In this document: piece after piece, positions 39,209 through 47,989 of the stretch
Layout: every line of letters begins with the position of its first letter
How positions within the stretch are numbered: the first letter of the stretch is position 1
IMG/VR virus record: IMGVR_UViG_3300024264_001700
Span: 1-64,000 of that record
Direction: 5' to 3' (one strand)
DNA: 64,000 nt
Source: a virus
The notes under the pieces: generated by a model
Databases searched by the model: none
What the model was told of the DNA's origin: nothing
What the model saw: only the letters and a program-made list of their open reading frames with translations
Position numbers and translations under genes: made by a program

Positions 39209-40598
39209 TAAATATATCCTTCATTTCTGGAAATGTTTCCGCAAAAGTAATTCCACGTTGTTTGTCACATAAGCCTAAAAATTCTTGCATCTCTGGCAAG
39301 CGTCTACTCCAGTCTTCACTTTCCATAAAACTAAGTATTCCGTCTAGTCTTTTTATACCATATTCAGCTTGCATAAAATCCTCTTTAGTAACTTTACCCT
39401 TGTGCCAGCTAGGAATGCCCAACTCCCAATTTTCTTCCCACCATGGATACCAGGCTTCGTATTTTGCTCTACATTCTTCTTTGAACCATTTAGGTAATAC
39501 TTTTACGTTTAAATGAGCAGGCCAATATACAAAGTGCTGACTAATGCCGCCAGCGCCAAATGGCCACATATTAATCTTCTTAAACTTTTGTTCTAATTTC
39601 CATTGTATAAAGTCTGGCAAGTAATATACATTAAGAGCTTGTACAGCAGCAGCAATAGTAACTTCTACATTATCACTTGTTTGTGTATCCAACAAATGGA
39701 ACACTTCTTCTTGTCTTGACCACTTGCTAGGATAACGAATGTAGTCGTTCATTTCTTTAATGCTATCTATCGAATAGTGGAAACGAACAAGTTTGAATTC
39801 TTTCCATAGATCGAATAAATCCGCTCTCCATTCAACTCCGTTTGAGTTATAACGCAGTTCAAGATCTTTTGCATAGCCCATTTTAATTGCATGTTCGAGT
39901 ATTTCGTAGTGTTCTTCAATAATTAAACTTTCGCCGCCGGCAAAATATATTTGCTGCATACTAGGCATTTGCTCGTAGAACTGTTTCCAAAATGTAGGAT
40001 TTTGTTTATGCCAATTATAACTACTGCCATTAGTACTGCCTTTATCTGCCCAGCCCATAATCTCTTTAAGACTTTCGTTTTTAACAGCAGGGAACATTGC
40101 TTTCCAGTCTTTGATCCATCCACTACTATCATGTGGGCTACACATTACACACGCAAGCTGGCACTTAGTACCAAACCGCAAATCAATATATGCAAGATTA
40201 GGCGGAACACTGCCATCCTCATTTGTATCTGCAAGTATTTTATCTATATCAACACGCTTGCTCCAATAATTTGTTTCCCACATACGTTTACTACGATGTC
40301 CTGCTGCCTCTTCTTTATAGCATTTTAAACAACTAGGAGGCTTTTCGCCTGCAAGCATTTGCTTACGCACATTTTTCATGTATGTGCTATTCCATGCAGT
40401 TTCAAAATCACTTACATTTAGATTGTTGGGCTTACCATCTTCAGTTTTAAGTATTCCAACTTGACCACCATGTTCTTTATCATTAGTAGGACCAACACTA
40501 CTTGCGTTTGCTGTACAGCATACACGCATACTTCCGTCTGGTCTTGTGCTTAGATGCACCCAAGGTAATAAACAAAATGTGTCTGATATATGTTTCAT
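39198..40598 (-). CDS. Radical SAM protein with N-terminal cysteine-rich twitch-like module
   Basis: The 466-residue protein begins with Phe-Cys9-Leu-Leu-Pro-Trp-Val-His, then Asp-Gly-Ser-Met-Arg-Val-Cys27-Cys and Cys90-x-x-Cys93, a set that can ligate an auxiliary cluster ahead of the barrel. The radical SAM motif is Cys146-x3-Cys150-x2-Cys153, with Phe-Ala-Gly-Gly-Glu later. NCBI calls such proteins 'twitch domain-containing radical SAM'. ATG 40598 is preferred to an upstream TTG because it directly precedes the conserved start. It is one of seven relatives in this cassette. Confidence 0.85.
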   Translation of the reverse strand: MKHISDTFCLLPWVHLSTRPDGSMRVCCTANASSVGPTNDKEHGGQVGILKTEDGKPNNLNVSDFETAWNSTYMKNVRKQMLAGEKPPSCLKCYKEEAAGHRSKRMWETNYWSKRVDIDKILADTNEDGSVPPNLAYIDLRFGTKCQLACVMCSPHDSSGWIKDWKAMFPAVKNESLKEIMGWADKGSTNGSSYNWHKQNPTFWKQFYEQMPSMQQIYFAGGESLIIEEHYEILEHAIKMGYAKDLELRYNSNGVEWRADLFDLWKEFKLVRFHYSIDSIKEMNDYIRYPSKWSRQEEVFHLLDTQTSDNVEVTIAAAVQALNVYYLPDFIQWKLEQKFKKINMWPFGAGGISQHFVYWPAHLNVKVLPKWFKEECRAKYEAWYPWWEENWELGIPSWHKGKVTKEDFMQAEYGIKRLDGILSFMESEDWSRRLPEMQEFLGLCDKQRGITFAETFPEMKDIFNEF

Positions 40599-40605
40599 AT
40601 GAATT

Positions 40606-41904
40606 CTATTCTTTTTTTCCAATTGCGTAACTATTTACTGGGCGGAGAAGGTTTGATGTATTAGATACATAACGTTCTTTATTAGGGTACATATCGTATA
40701 ATTCATCTATCATACCTTGCATGTGTGGAAATAGTCTGTCCCAATCAGTTTCTGGTCTTTTAATTTTAAAATATGAATATGCTATATCATAATCGTATGC
40801 TGTAGAATCGTTTATCTTTGTACCAATTAAATTTTGAATTTTTTCTAGGTGCGGTATTAGATAATTTAATTTATTTTTGTTACAAAAATCTATAGCTTTA
40901 TTTTGATCTTCTTTAAAATGCTCGGGCATTCCCATAATATGCATACCAGGTTCTACTGCATAATTAAATCCTTCGCCCGGTCGAAAAAACTCTTTTGTTT
41001 TTTCTAGGCCAAAATTGTCTAGATAAAATTCTATATCATCTTTAAAATATGGAGCACTATATACACTCAAAGTGTTAGCAATTCTAACATTAATATTGCT
41101 AAAATTATTATCCAAAACAAAGTTTAAATTTTTCATAGCACGTTCCCAATTTAGGCCGTGTCTAATTGCTTCAGATCTACCTTCTACAGAATCAAGGCTA
41201 ACAGTAAATCCACATTGTACGTCTTTATTATCTCTAAATAATTTAATGTATTCGTTAAAAACTTTTTCTTTGGTATTAAAATTTGTATGAAGTACAATTT
41301 CTAAATTTTTATTAGGTACAATACTAATAATTTGTTTTATTAGTTCAAGATTGTGAGGATTGTATGTGGGCTCGCCGCCGGATATTATAAAGAAATAAGG
41401 CGTATTAGGATCATACTTTTTATTTTTTAAATAGGTAATAAAATTATTAAAAGCTGCATTAAACCATTCACTGTTAGGTCTTATAGTAGGAACTCCTACT
41501 TCTTTTGCCCAACTCGAACTGTCTTTAGGTGCGCAATATACACATTTTAAATCACACGCACTGCTAAGATTGATAGTAAATCTATTAACAATATCTTCGG
41601 TTAATAATTTTTGTTTAAAATCTTCGTTTAAAAATGTATCTGTCCAATGATTTCTATTATCAAAAAAACTATGAGGTAGAAATTTAATACATCCACTACA
41701 TCCCGATTCTGGCAGCTTATTATCAAGTACCATAGATTCTCTGCGGCTTTGTAATTCAGCATTATTAAATAAAATATTAGGATCTTTAAAATCTTCTATA
41801 CTCAATCTAACTTTGTTTGCTTTGCAACAGTTCGTTATACTATTTTGTATAAATCTTAAATCCATACTTTTAAATAATTCACTGCAAATATACTGTTTGC
41901 TCAT
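40606..41904 (-). CDS. Radical SAM protein with N-terminal twitch-like module
   Basis: The 432-residue protein has N-terminal Cys7, Cys26-Cys27 and Cys69-x2-Cys72. The radical SAM motif is Cys117-Asp-Leu-Lys-Cys121-Val-Tyr-Cys124, with Ile-Ser-Gly-Gly-Glu-Pro near 171. It is more diverged at the N-terminus than the other six relatives. It overlaps the PP-loop gene at ATGA, so the two are translationally coupled. Confidence 0.85.
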   Translation of the reverse strand: MSKQYICSELFKSMDLRFIQNSITNCCKANKVRLSIEDFKDPNILFNNAELQSRRESMVLDNKLPESGCSGCIKFLPHSFFDNRNHWTDTFLNEDFKQKLLTEDIVNRFTINLSSACDLKCVYCAPKDSSSWAKEVGVPTIRPNSEWFNAAFNNFITYLKNKKYDPNTPYFFIISGGEPTYNPHNLELIKQIISIVPNKNLEIVLHTNFNTKEKVFNEYIKLFRDNKDVQCGFTVSLDSVEGRSEAIRHGLNWERAMKNLNFVLDNNFSNINVRIANTLSVYSAPYFKDDIEFYLDNFGLEKTKEFFRPGEGFNYAVEPGMHIMGMPEHFKEDQNKAIDFCNKNKLNYLIPHLEKIQNLIGTKINDSTAYDYDIAYSYFKIKRPETDWDRLFPHMQGMIDELYDMYPNKERYVSNTSNLLRPVNSYAIGKKE

Positions 41905-42866
41905 TCTATACCGGCCTTGTCTTTAGCCCAATTTCTTTCAAGGCACCAAAAACATTCGCCACATTCAGAAATATCTTTATTATTTACATAGGAATACCAT
42001 AAATGATCCATACCCAATAATTTGTAATTTGATGACGGTCCTTCGCAACTCCTAGTAGTGTTAAGTAATTCGATAATATCAAAATTCTTATATTGCTCAA
42101 TTATCCAATCTTTTTCAACTAATGTAAATGGTTCCATAACCCAATGTGCAGAATCAGTTCTTACAAAACATAATTTTTTGATAAGATAAGGTACATTGTC
42201 TCTATTAGTCATTCCACTTGTAATATCATCAGAGGAAGGATTTTTTGTAGTAGCATTAAAACATGCATAATACTTATTTTTGTATGCTATATATCTATTA
42301 AATGAAGCCACAAGGATTTGATCTGCACTACGCCCTTCTATTATATCACCTATTGTGCCGTGTTCTAATTCAGGTGGAATATATGCAGATTCTTTTTTGC
42401 CAATAATATTAGGAAATCTATTCTTTAACCATTTATAAACATTGTCTGCAATATCTTCTTGCCATGGTTTATTGTCCCAACATCTTTTGTAATTAATTAT
42501 ATCTATTGTACTGTTATAATTGTTAGATTCTATAATTGTTGCTAATATGTATGTAAGCAAAGCACTATCTGCTCCGCCGCTTAAATTAATTCCTACCCTT
42601 GACCACTCAGGATTAAATGGAATAAGCAATCCATTTATGTTATGAGTCTTTAAACCTTTTTTGTAAGAATTATCTTGCAACTGACTAAAGACTGAGCTCC
42701 TATCTTCTGTCATTTTTTCATAATCTTCGTAATGATTATCGTCACCTAACAGATTATTTTTGTAGTAATCATTTAAACTTTTTTCAAGAAATTCAAAGCA
42801 GTCAAATTCTAAGTCATTATAAGGTAACCTATTATAAAGGTCGTTTATTTTATTAAGATCGTTCAT
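41901..42866 (-). CDS. QueC/ExsB-like PP-loop ATPase with C-terminal zinc motif
   Basis: The 321-residue protein has Leu-Ser96-Gly-Gly-Ala-Asp-Ser101, the PP-loop for ATP pyrophosphate. The C-terminus has Ser-Cys274...Cys302-Gly-Glu-Cys305-Phe-Trp-Cys308-x-Glu-Arg, like the zinc site of QueC. QueC turns CDG into preQ0 with ammonia and ATP. An extra N-terminal stretch of about 95 residues precedes the loop, unlike normal QueC (about 220-230 residues). It could complete the preQ0 route begun by FolE, QueD-like and QueE far upstream, or activate a carboxylate made by cassette enzymes. Flanked and coupled by radical SAM genes. Confidence 0.7.
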   Translation of the reverse strand: MNDLNKINDLYNRLPYNDLEFDCFEFLEKSLNDYYKNNLLGDDNHYEDYEKMTEDRSSVFSQLQDNSYKKGLKTHNINGLLIPFNPEWSRVGINLSGGADSALLTYILATIIESNNYNSTIDIINYKRCWDNKPWQEDIADNVYKWLKNRFPNIIGKKESAYIPPELEHGTIGDIIEGRSADQILVASFNRYIAYKNKYYACFNATTKNPSSDDITSGMTNRDNVPYLIKKLCFVRTDSAHWVMEPFTLVEKDWIIEQYKNFDIIELLNTTRSCEGPSSNYKLLGMDHLWYSYVNNKDISECGECFWCLERNWAKDKAGIE

Positions 42867-43924
42867 TTGTTGTACTCCACTTGAATTTCGTTATGGTAAG
42901 CTTTATTTTTTGCGCAAGTTTTTATACATCTAGGTAAGTGTAAATCATTATAAGGATGCCAGCTTTCTGCTAATAGTTTTTTATACCACGGATGTTCTAA
43001 AACTTCATCTATACTTTTGTCTTTTAAGCTATTCCATCCATCGCCTTGTGTAGATAATTTTTCTAATATTTTATCTTTGTTTTCAAACGTGTTATCCCAA
43101 AGAAAGCAACAAGGCCATAAGGTTAAATCATTTGCTATAAAAATTTCGCCTTCGTGTATATATTTACAAGTAATACTATTAGTTATAGTTGAAATTTTTT
43201 CTTCATCAACTTTTGTGCGCTTATATTCTTCAATAAAATTGTCTAATTCTTTGACTACATCTACTTTACTATGTTGTTTTTTACCTGTTGTAGTAATTGT
43301 CTTTTCTGCTTGCTTATTTTTCTTACCTAATTTAACAAGCCAATCATGATAACTATTACGCATACCGGTACGAATAGCAAAATCAAAACCTAACGAGTCT
43401 GCATGTTTTCTTGCAGTTTCAAGTTCATGTTCGTTATGATCAAATACAATATATATCCACCCTGCAGATTTTTTTGCTGCTGTGTTTGCAAAAGCTTCCA
43501 TGTTGCGTTTTACAACATTCCATTTTGTATTTACACGATATATGTGATTTGTTTCTTTATGTCCATCTACACAAAAATGAACACGCAACTTACCAGGATT
43601 TTCTGCTGAAATAGATCCTAATTCTTTCCACCATTCAACAGTATTGTATCCTCCGTTTGTACTATACTCTACATAGCCGCCACAGCTAATAAGATATCTA
43701 GTCATTTCTAAACAATCAGGATTTACAATAGGGTCACCTAATACTCCGCAAAATTTGAATTCTACCCCTGAATAGTCATCAACAGGAAATAGTCTTTGCA
43801 AATCTTGCAATGAAAAACTATTTACTACTAATGTATCTATGTTTATTGTTCTAGCACAACCCGGACAAGCTGCATTACAATCACTTGTAATTTCAAGCTC
43901 GACTTTTTTTAGATCTTTTAACAT
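42863..43924 (-). CDS. Radical SAM/SPASM-type protein
   Basis: The 353-residue protein has Cys16-Asn-Ala-Ala-Cys20-Pro-Gly-Cys23 and C-terminal cysteines in Thr-Cys-Lys-Tyr, Pro-Cys-Cys and Arg-Cys-Ile-Lys-Thr-Cys. The SAM-binding Gly-Gly-Glu motif is replaced by Leu-Gly-Asp-Pro-Ile-Val. ATG 43924 is chosen over an earlier in-frame start because it begins the conserved domain and follows a TATAAATA motif after 5 bases. The stop overlaps the PP-loop start. Confidence 0.8.
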   Translation of the reverse strand: MLKDLKKVELEITSDCNAACPGCARTINIDTLVVNSFSLQDLQRLFPVDDYSGVEFKFCGVLGDPIVNPDCLEMTRYLISCGGYVEYSTNGGYNTVEWWKELGSISAENPGKLRVHFCVDGHKETNHIYRVNTKWNVVKRNMEAFANTAAKKSAGWIYIVFDHNEHELETARKHADSLGFDFAIRTGMRNSYHDWLVKLGKKNKQAEKTITTTGKKQHSKVDVVKELDNFIEEYKRTKVDEEKISTITNSITCKYIHEGEIFIANDLTLWPCCFLWDNTFENKDKILEKLSTQGDGWNSLKDKSIDEVLEHPWYKKLLAESWHPYNDLHLPRCIKTCAKNKAYHNEIQVEYNK

Positions 43925-43929
43925 TAAAA

Positions 43930-43937
43930 TATTTATA
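43930..43937 (-). promoter_or_regulatory. T4-type late promoter motif, minus strand
   Basis: TATAAATA on the minus strand ends 5 bases before ATG 43924, in the short gap after the upstream gene. If active, the transcript would start at or near the start codon. In AT-rich DNA a chance match is possible. Confidence 0.4.
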
Positions 43938-43943
43938 ACACCA

Positions 43944-45023
43944 TTATTTAAACTGTTCGGAAAATGGATCAAACTCAACACCGCACTTCATTGAGCAAAC
44001 TTTTAATTTTCCGTTATCACAATTTTTTGTTTTCCAGCTGCGTTCTATGTTGTCAAATATACCTGTTTCAAATACAGCCTTTAATCCGTGCGTTTTAGCA
44101 TTGATTGCATCCTTGCCTCCTACAGCATCGATAAAGTCCCATACTTGTTCTTGCTTAGGATCTTTGTGCCACCATTTGTACATACGTCCAGCAGTCCAAC
44201 AACAAGGCATAGCAAGTCCTTCTGCTGTAATAAACAAACTACCTTCATCCTTTACTTTACAGTTGATAGGCACTACATCGTAATATGCATCCATACTACC
44301 ATATTTTTCAAGTAACATATCTTGTTTTGTTAATGCTTTGTTTTGATATTTTGCATCTGGTTTTTTAAGTTCTGTAGTTTCTTTACCTTTACGATCTTTA
44401 GCTTGATGTGATTCTTTCTTTTTGCTATTTGCTGTAATAAATCTACCTGTCTTCTTAGGTATAAATCTTTCACACCCCCATTTCTCAGCAAGTGCTTCAG
44501 CTTCTTCTACTTGATGTTGATTATGTTCAAATATTAAAAAGTCCCAACGTGCTCTGCCGCCGGCATCTATAAACGCCCGCATGTTACGCTCTACATTGTC
44601 CCAGTTTACGCCTTGTCGATAAAGATGATTAGTATCACGCAACCCGTCTACACTGAATATAACTGCGCCTTTGTTATTAATAACATGAGCAAGCTCTGAC
44701 CACCATTCAACACTCTTTGCTCCGGCGTTGGTATTCATACTTAACCACATTGTAGGATTATGTAGTCTAAAGTATTTGAATATATCAAGTGTGTCTCTTG
44801 CAACAATAGGATCGCCTAAGTTACCACACATATACATAGTACCTAACTGTTTTATAAATTCAGGCTCAAATATACGTTTGCAATCTTCTAGTGTAAGCTC
44901 ACTAAGATCGATATGAGGATTTAGTCCTTCGCCACTCATATTACGATCACACATAGGACAGTTGGCTTGACAATTCTGTGTGTTTTCTAAATGAATTGTT
45001 TTTATATCATAATAACTATACAT
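43944..45023 (-). CDS. Radical SAM/SPASM-type protein
   Basis: The 359-residue protein has Cys18-Gln-Ala-Asn-Cys22-Pro-Met-Cys25, and later Cys-Lys-Val-Lys, Pro-Cys-Cys-Trp and Val-Cys-Ser-Met-Lys-Cys cysteines. Gly-Asn-Leu-Gly-Asp-Pro-Ile-Val stands in place of Gly-Gly-Glu. A basic insertion (about 200-240) is rich in Lys. It is a sister of 42863. It overlaps the kinase-like gene by 8 bases. Confidence 0.8.
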   Translation of the reverse strand: MYSYYDIKTIHLENTQNCQANCPMCDRNMSGEGLNPHIDLSELTLEDCKRIFEPEFIKQLGTMYMCGNLGDPIVARDTLDIFKYFRLHNPTMWLSMNTNAGAKSVEWWSELAHVINNKGAVIFSVDGLRDTNHLYRQGVNWDNVERNMRAFIDAGGRARWDFLIFEHNQHQVEEAEALAEKWGCERFIPKKTGRFITANSKKKESHQAKDRKGKETTELKKPDAKYQNKALTKQDMLLEKYGSMDAYYDVVPINCKVKDEGSLFITAEGLAMPCCWTAGRMYKWWHKDPKQEQVWDFIDAVGGKDAINAKTHGLKAVFETGIFDNIERSWKTKNCDNGKLKVCSMKCGVEFDPFSEQFK

Positions 45024-45534
45024 GATCTAACCTTGAATAATATGTTTGTAAATTTGACATTAGATTTATTTGTGCCATGTAGTATTTTTCTGTGTATTCT
45101 AAATTATTAACAAATACATACGATTCAGGATCAATTATTCGAACTTTTCCATCTGTTGTTAAAACCATATTTGCTAATTGTAAGTCACAATTTACAAAAA
45201 ATTTATTATCTTCTAATTTCTTTGATGCTTCTATTGCTTGACTCCAACTATCATTAACTGTTGTAATAATATCGCAAATTACATTTTTGTTTATTAAATG
45301 ATAATATTCTTTTCGTTTTAATATGTTTTCAATATTATTAACAATATCTAATCTTTCCATAGTATATGTTTCGTGATCAACTAATTCAAAAACCTTTACA
45401 AGTGCAGGATTAATATCTGATAATTGTTTATAGTGTAAAATCCATTGCTCACCGATTTCTTGCCATTCGATATTTCTAACTTTTTTAATTACTATATCAT
45501 CTTTAAATGTTATAACTGATTGTTCTTCTATCAT
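45016..45534 (-). CDS. Kinase-like phosphotransferase (APH/choline-kinase type fold)
   Basis: The 172-residue protein has Asn-Cys-Asp117-Leu-Gln-Leu-Ala-Asn122-Met, then Gly-Lys-Val-Arg-Ile-Ile-Asp135-Pro-Glu, which matches the catalytic Asp, Asn and metal-binding Asp of the aminoglycoside-phosphotransferase fold. The N-lobe is very short and the protein half the usual length, with no clear ATP-binding Lys-loop. It could phosphorylate a sugar, lipid head group or peptide, or be a degenerate pseudo-kinase. Confidence 0.55.
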   Translation of the reverse strand: MIEEQSVITFKDDIVIKKVRNIEWQEIGEQWILHYKQLSDINPALVKVFELVDHETYTMERLDIVNNIENILKRKEYYHLINKNVICDIITTVNDSWSQAIEASKKLEDNKFFVNCDLQLANMVLTTDGKVRIIDPESYVFVNNLEYTEKYYMAQINLMSNLQTYYSRLDHV

Positions 45535-45755
45535 TCTGCTAATACCAATTTTATATCTTTGCCAGGCCCTACTTTACTAGGCAAATCTCCATATTGGGTT
45601 ATATACCATTCTATTACAGCACAATACCAATTTTGACTGTTATGGTGTGCTAGTTTATTAAACTGATGTATATTATTATTTGTTGCTTCCATAGTACTTA
45701 ATGCTCTTGCGCTTTCTATTTGCAATTCTCTAAGTGACAATTTTTCTAAATTCAT
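45531..45755 (-). CDS. Small protein of unknown function in the radical SAM cluster
   Basis: The 74-residue protein has ATGA overlaps on both sides. The N-terminus is helical (Leu-Arg-Glu-Leu-Gln-Ile-Glu-Ser-Ala) and the middle has Tyr-Cys-Ala-Val-Ile-Glu-Trp-Tyr-Ile. One cysteine is present. No clear leader/core layout marks it as a modified-peptide precursor, but as the only very small ORF in the cassette it deserves a check. Confidence 0.5.
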   Translation of the reverse strand: MNLEKLSLRELQIESARALSTMEATNNNIHQFNKLAHHNSQNWYCAVIEWYITQYGDLPSKVGPGKDIKLVLAE

Positions 45756-46612
45756 TTTAAATACTCTATCATTTCTTTGTCAAGATAAATCATATCTTTT
45801 AAATTTTCTAATTGATCCTCAAATATTTTTAAATCTTTTAAATTATCATTATACAACTGTCTAGCAACTTTTTTATTATTTTTTACTATTATAACATCGA
45901 TCGATGTATTAATCAATCTAATTATCTCGTTAATATACAAATCAAATCTATTATCAACATTTTCATCAAAACTTAAATCACAATCAAAGGTAAATCCGTA
46001 CTCTATTAATTTTTTGTACATACCCGGATAACCGTAATTAAGAAAAGGTTTTCCACTTAATAATGGTCTAAATGTTTTTTCTGATATAAACAAATACGGA
46101 ACACCTGATATACTACATGTTTCTATTTGGAATTCATACAAACTACGATACCATTCTTTTGGCAGTGTTTTTTTAACATGATAGTGAGAAGTAACATCTT
46201 TCTCAGAAGGCAAAGATATATTTGGCCACAAACTATATACGCCCTGATTTAGCACCTCAGCAGATTTTAACCTAGATATTAATTTAGATCTAGTTGTACT
46301 AGCTGCTCCATTCATTGTTATGAATTTATAAGAGTTATTAGGAACATAATCTACTAAAGGACGTCCGTACATCCAAAACAAAGGAAAATTAATTATATTA
46401 TCCGATGCAGCAGATATACTTGAACAGTATATTTTAGAATTATTAATTACCGAAGAATTAATATTATGTCGCACAGTTAATTCTTCTAATGGTTCTGCTG
46501 AAATATCTATATAATTGTTTATTTCAAAAAACCTATCAAATAAATCTTGCCTATCTATAAACTTTTTATGTATGCAACAACTATGTAAATTAAGCTCACG
46601 TAGTGTTTTCAT
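45752..46612 (-). CDS. Glycosyltransferase-like protein
   Basis: The 286-residue protein has Leu-Phe-Ile-Ser-Glu-Lys-Thr-Phe-Arg-Pro-Leu-Leu-Ser-Gly-Lys-Pro-Phe, a pattern seen in fucosyltransferase- and exostosin-like GT-B enzymes where it binds the nucleotide sugar. The N-terminal part has cysteines and many Asn residues. The acceptor is unknown. It overlaps the downstream gene at ATGA and the upstream oxygenase gene by 17 bases. Confidence 0.5.
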   Translation of the reverse strand: MKTLRELNLHSCCIHKKFIDRQDLFDRFFEINNYIDISAEPLEELTVRHNINSSVINNSKIYCSSISAASDNIINFPLFWMYGRPLVDYVPNNSYKFITMNGAASTTRSKLISRLKSAEVLNQGVYSLWPNISLPSEKDVTSHYHVKKTLPKEWYRSLYEFQIETCSISGVPYLFISEKTFRPLLSGKPFLNYGYPGMYKKLIEYGFTFDCDLSFDENVDNRFDLYINEIIRLINTSIDVIIVKNNKKVARQLYNDNLKDLKIFEDQLENLKDMIYLDKEMIEYLK

Positions 46613-47141
46613 TTAAAAATCCTGATACTTGTAAAGTATATTTGTTATTCATTCCAGCATTTGCACTTAAATGCAAATGATTACTATCCCAAACAAATCC
46701 CTGGTTTGCTTTCCAGTGTGTGCTACTATGCCAATCGTTGTTTATTTGATATTGTAAAAAATGTCCAACTTTCCAGTCTTCTAAATAAATGTTTGCACGT
46801 ACTTTGCGTCTAGTATCATTTGGAAACCTTTTGTTAATTTGAAAAAAAGTATCTCTATGTATAGGTATACTATTACCAGGTGGTTGTAATATAGTACTTA
46901 CCGTTACAACTTCCATCCGTAATTGATTTCCTAAATCTTTAAAATCAACTTGTTTTTCGTTCCACCAAAGTTGCCGTATCAAAGTATTACCGATATCATA
47001 GCTATCTGGAAATCCGCCATAGCTTTCATGTAAATCTTTAAGCTCATGTACTTGATGAGATATACAACTACCACTATGTACATTATAATCTGCACTGAGA
47101 AAAATATCAGTATTATAGTCAAGTGTTATTTCGTAAATCAT
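46596..47141 (-). CDS. AspH-like 2-oxoglutarate oxygenase in the radical SAM half
   Basis: The 181-residue protein has Pro-Pro-Gly-Asn-Ser-Ile-Pro-Ile-His95-Arg-Asp97, then Phe-Val-Trp-Asp-Ser-Asn-His-Leu-His with the distal histidine (155 or 157). It is the only oxygenase in the radical SAM half of the cassette; the other ten lie at 26698-35225. Its start lies 2 bases after the methyltransferase stop. Confidence 0.7.
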   Translation of the reverse strand: MIYEITLDYNTDIFLSADYNVHSGSCISHQVHELKDLHESYGGFPDSYDIGNTLIRQLWWNEKQVDFKDLGNQLRMEVVTVSTILQPPGNSIPIHRDTFFQINKRFPNDTRRKVRANIYLEDWKVGHFLQYQINNDWHSSTHWKANQGFVWDSNHLHLSANAGMNNKYTLQVSGFLNENTT

Positions 47142-47143
47142 TT

Positions 47144-47989
47144 TTACTTATATCCAATTTTCATAAACCTTGAGTATTTTTCTAATTGTAATTCTCCTAG
47201 ATAAAGACAATTATTCATAGGTATAGATAAACTAAATTCCTCAGCATCTTTTGCACAATTTACATGTTCTTCTACTTCATAATAGTTATTGCTTTGTAAC
47301 ACCACTAATTTACCATTTGGAATTTTTGCATACCAGTTGGCAAAGTGTTCTATATGCTCGCAACTGGTATTAATAACTGTATCAGGAGAATCTGTAATAG
47401 GATAACTCATTCTATTATTTTTGTTAGACCAATACTGCCATGTATGTTCATTATAATTTATATCTTGTATATCTTCTACTAATGCTTTAAATTTCCATTG
47501 ATTTGCAAACCAAGGTTTATTGAAGGTCTCGGCTATATCAACAGTTGTCTCGTCAATGTCAAAACTACGAATTTTATCTACCTTAATACCGCTTTCAAAT
47601 ATCATAGTAGCAAGAGTACCATACCATCCTGCACACAAAAATACTGTACCAAGTTCTACATCTATTTTTTTTAATTGTTCAATTAACCATAGTTTGCTTT
47701 GTAATTGCCCTCTACTAAAACAATCATTGTCAATATCAATATGATTTACAAAAAAACTTTTAAAAGCTGCAATAAATTGGGTATCAATTTGTTCATTTAA
47801 TAACAGCCATAACTTCCAAGTATTATCTTCCATTATTAATTTGCGTAAATCTTCTTTGTTTTTGTCAGTAACTAAACGTAATATACTAGACAAATCTTTA
47901 TCAATATAAGATCTACGTAAGTCTGCAAGCTTACTTTTAGTAGGATACATTAATTCAAATCTATCTAATAACTCAAATGTTTGTAGCAT
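47144..47989 (-). CDS. Class I SAM-dependent methyltransferase-like protein
   Basis: The 281-residue protein has a helical N-terminal domain and a Rossmann-type half: Val-Phe-Leu-Cys-Ala-Gly-Trp-Tyr-Gly-Thr-Leu (116-126) as a variant motif I, Ser-Phe-Asp144-Ile-Asp as motif II, and Val-Ile-Asn-Thr-Ser-Cys-Glu-His as a motif-IV equivalent. ATG 47989 follows GGAG at proper spacing and is preferred to ATG 48019. The substrate is unknown. Confidence 0.65.
   Translation of the reverse strand: MLQTFELLDRFELMYPTKSKLADLRRSYIDKDLSSILRLVTDKNKEDLRKLIMEDNTWKLWLLLNEQIDTQFIAAFKSFFVNHIDIDNDCFSRGQLQSKLWLIEQLKKIDVELGTVFLCAGWYGTLATMIFESGIKVDKIRSFDIDETTVDIAETFNKPWFANQWKFKALVEDIQDINYNEHTWQYWSNKNNRMSYPITDSPDTVINTSCEHIEHFANWYAKIPNGKLVVLQSNNYYEVEEHVNCAKDAEEFSLSIPMNNCLYLGELQLEKYSRFMKIGYK

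Noticed and set aside
45755-45783. TTGACA on the minus strand before the 74-residue ORF
   Set aside because: The 17-base position reads TTAAAA, and no better -10 is found at 16 or 18 bases.
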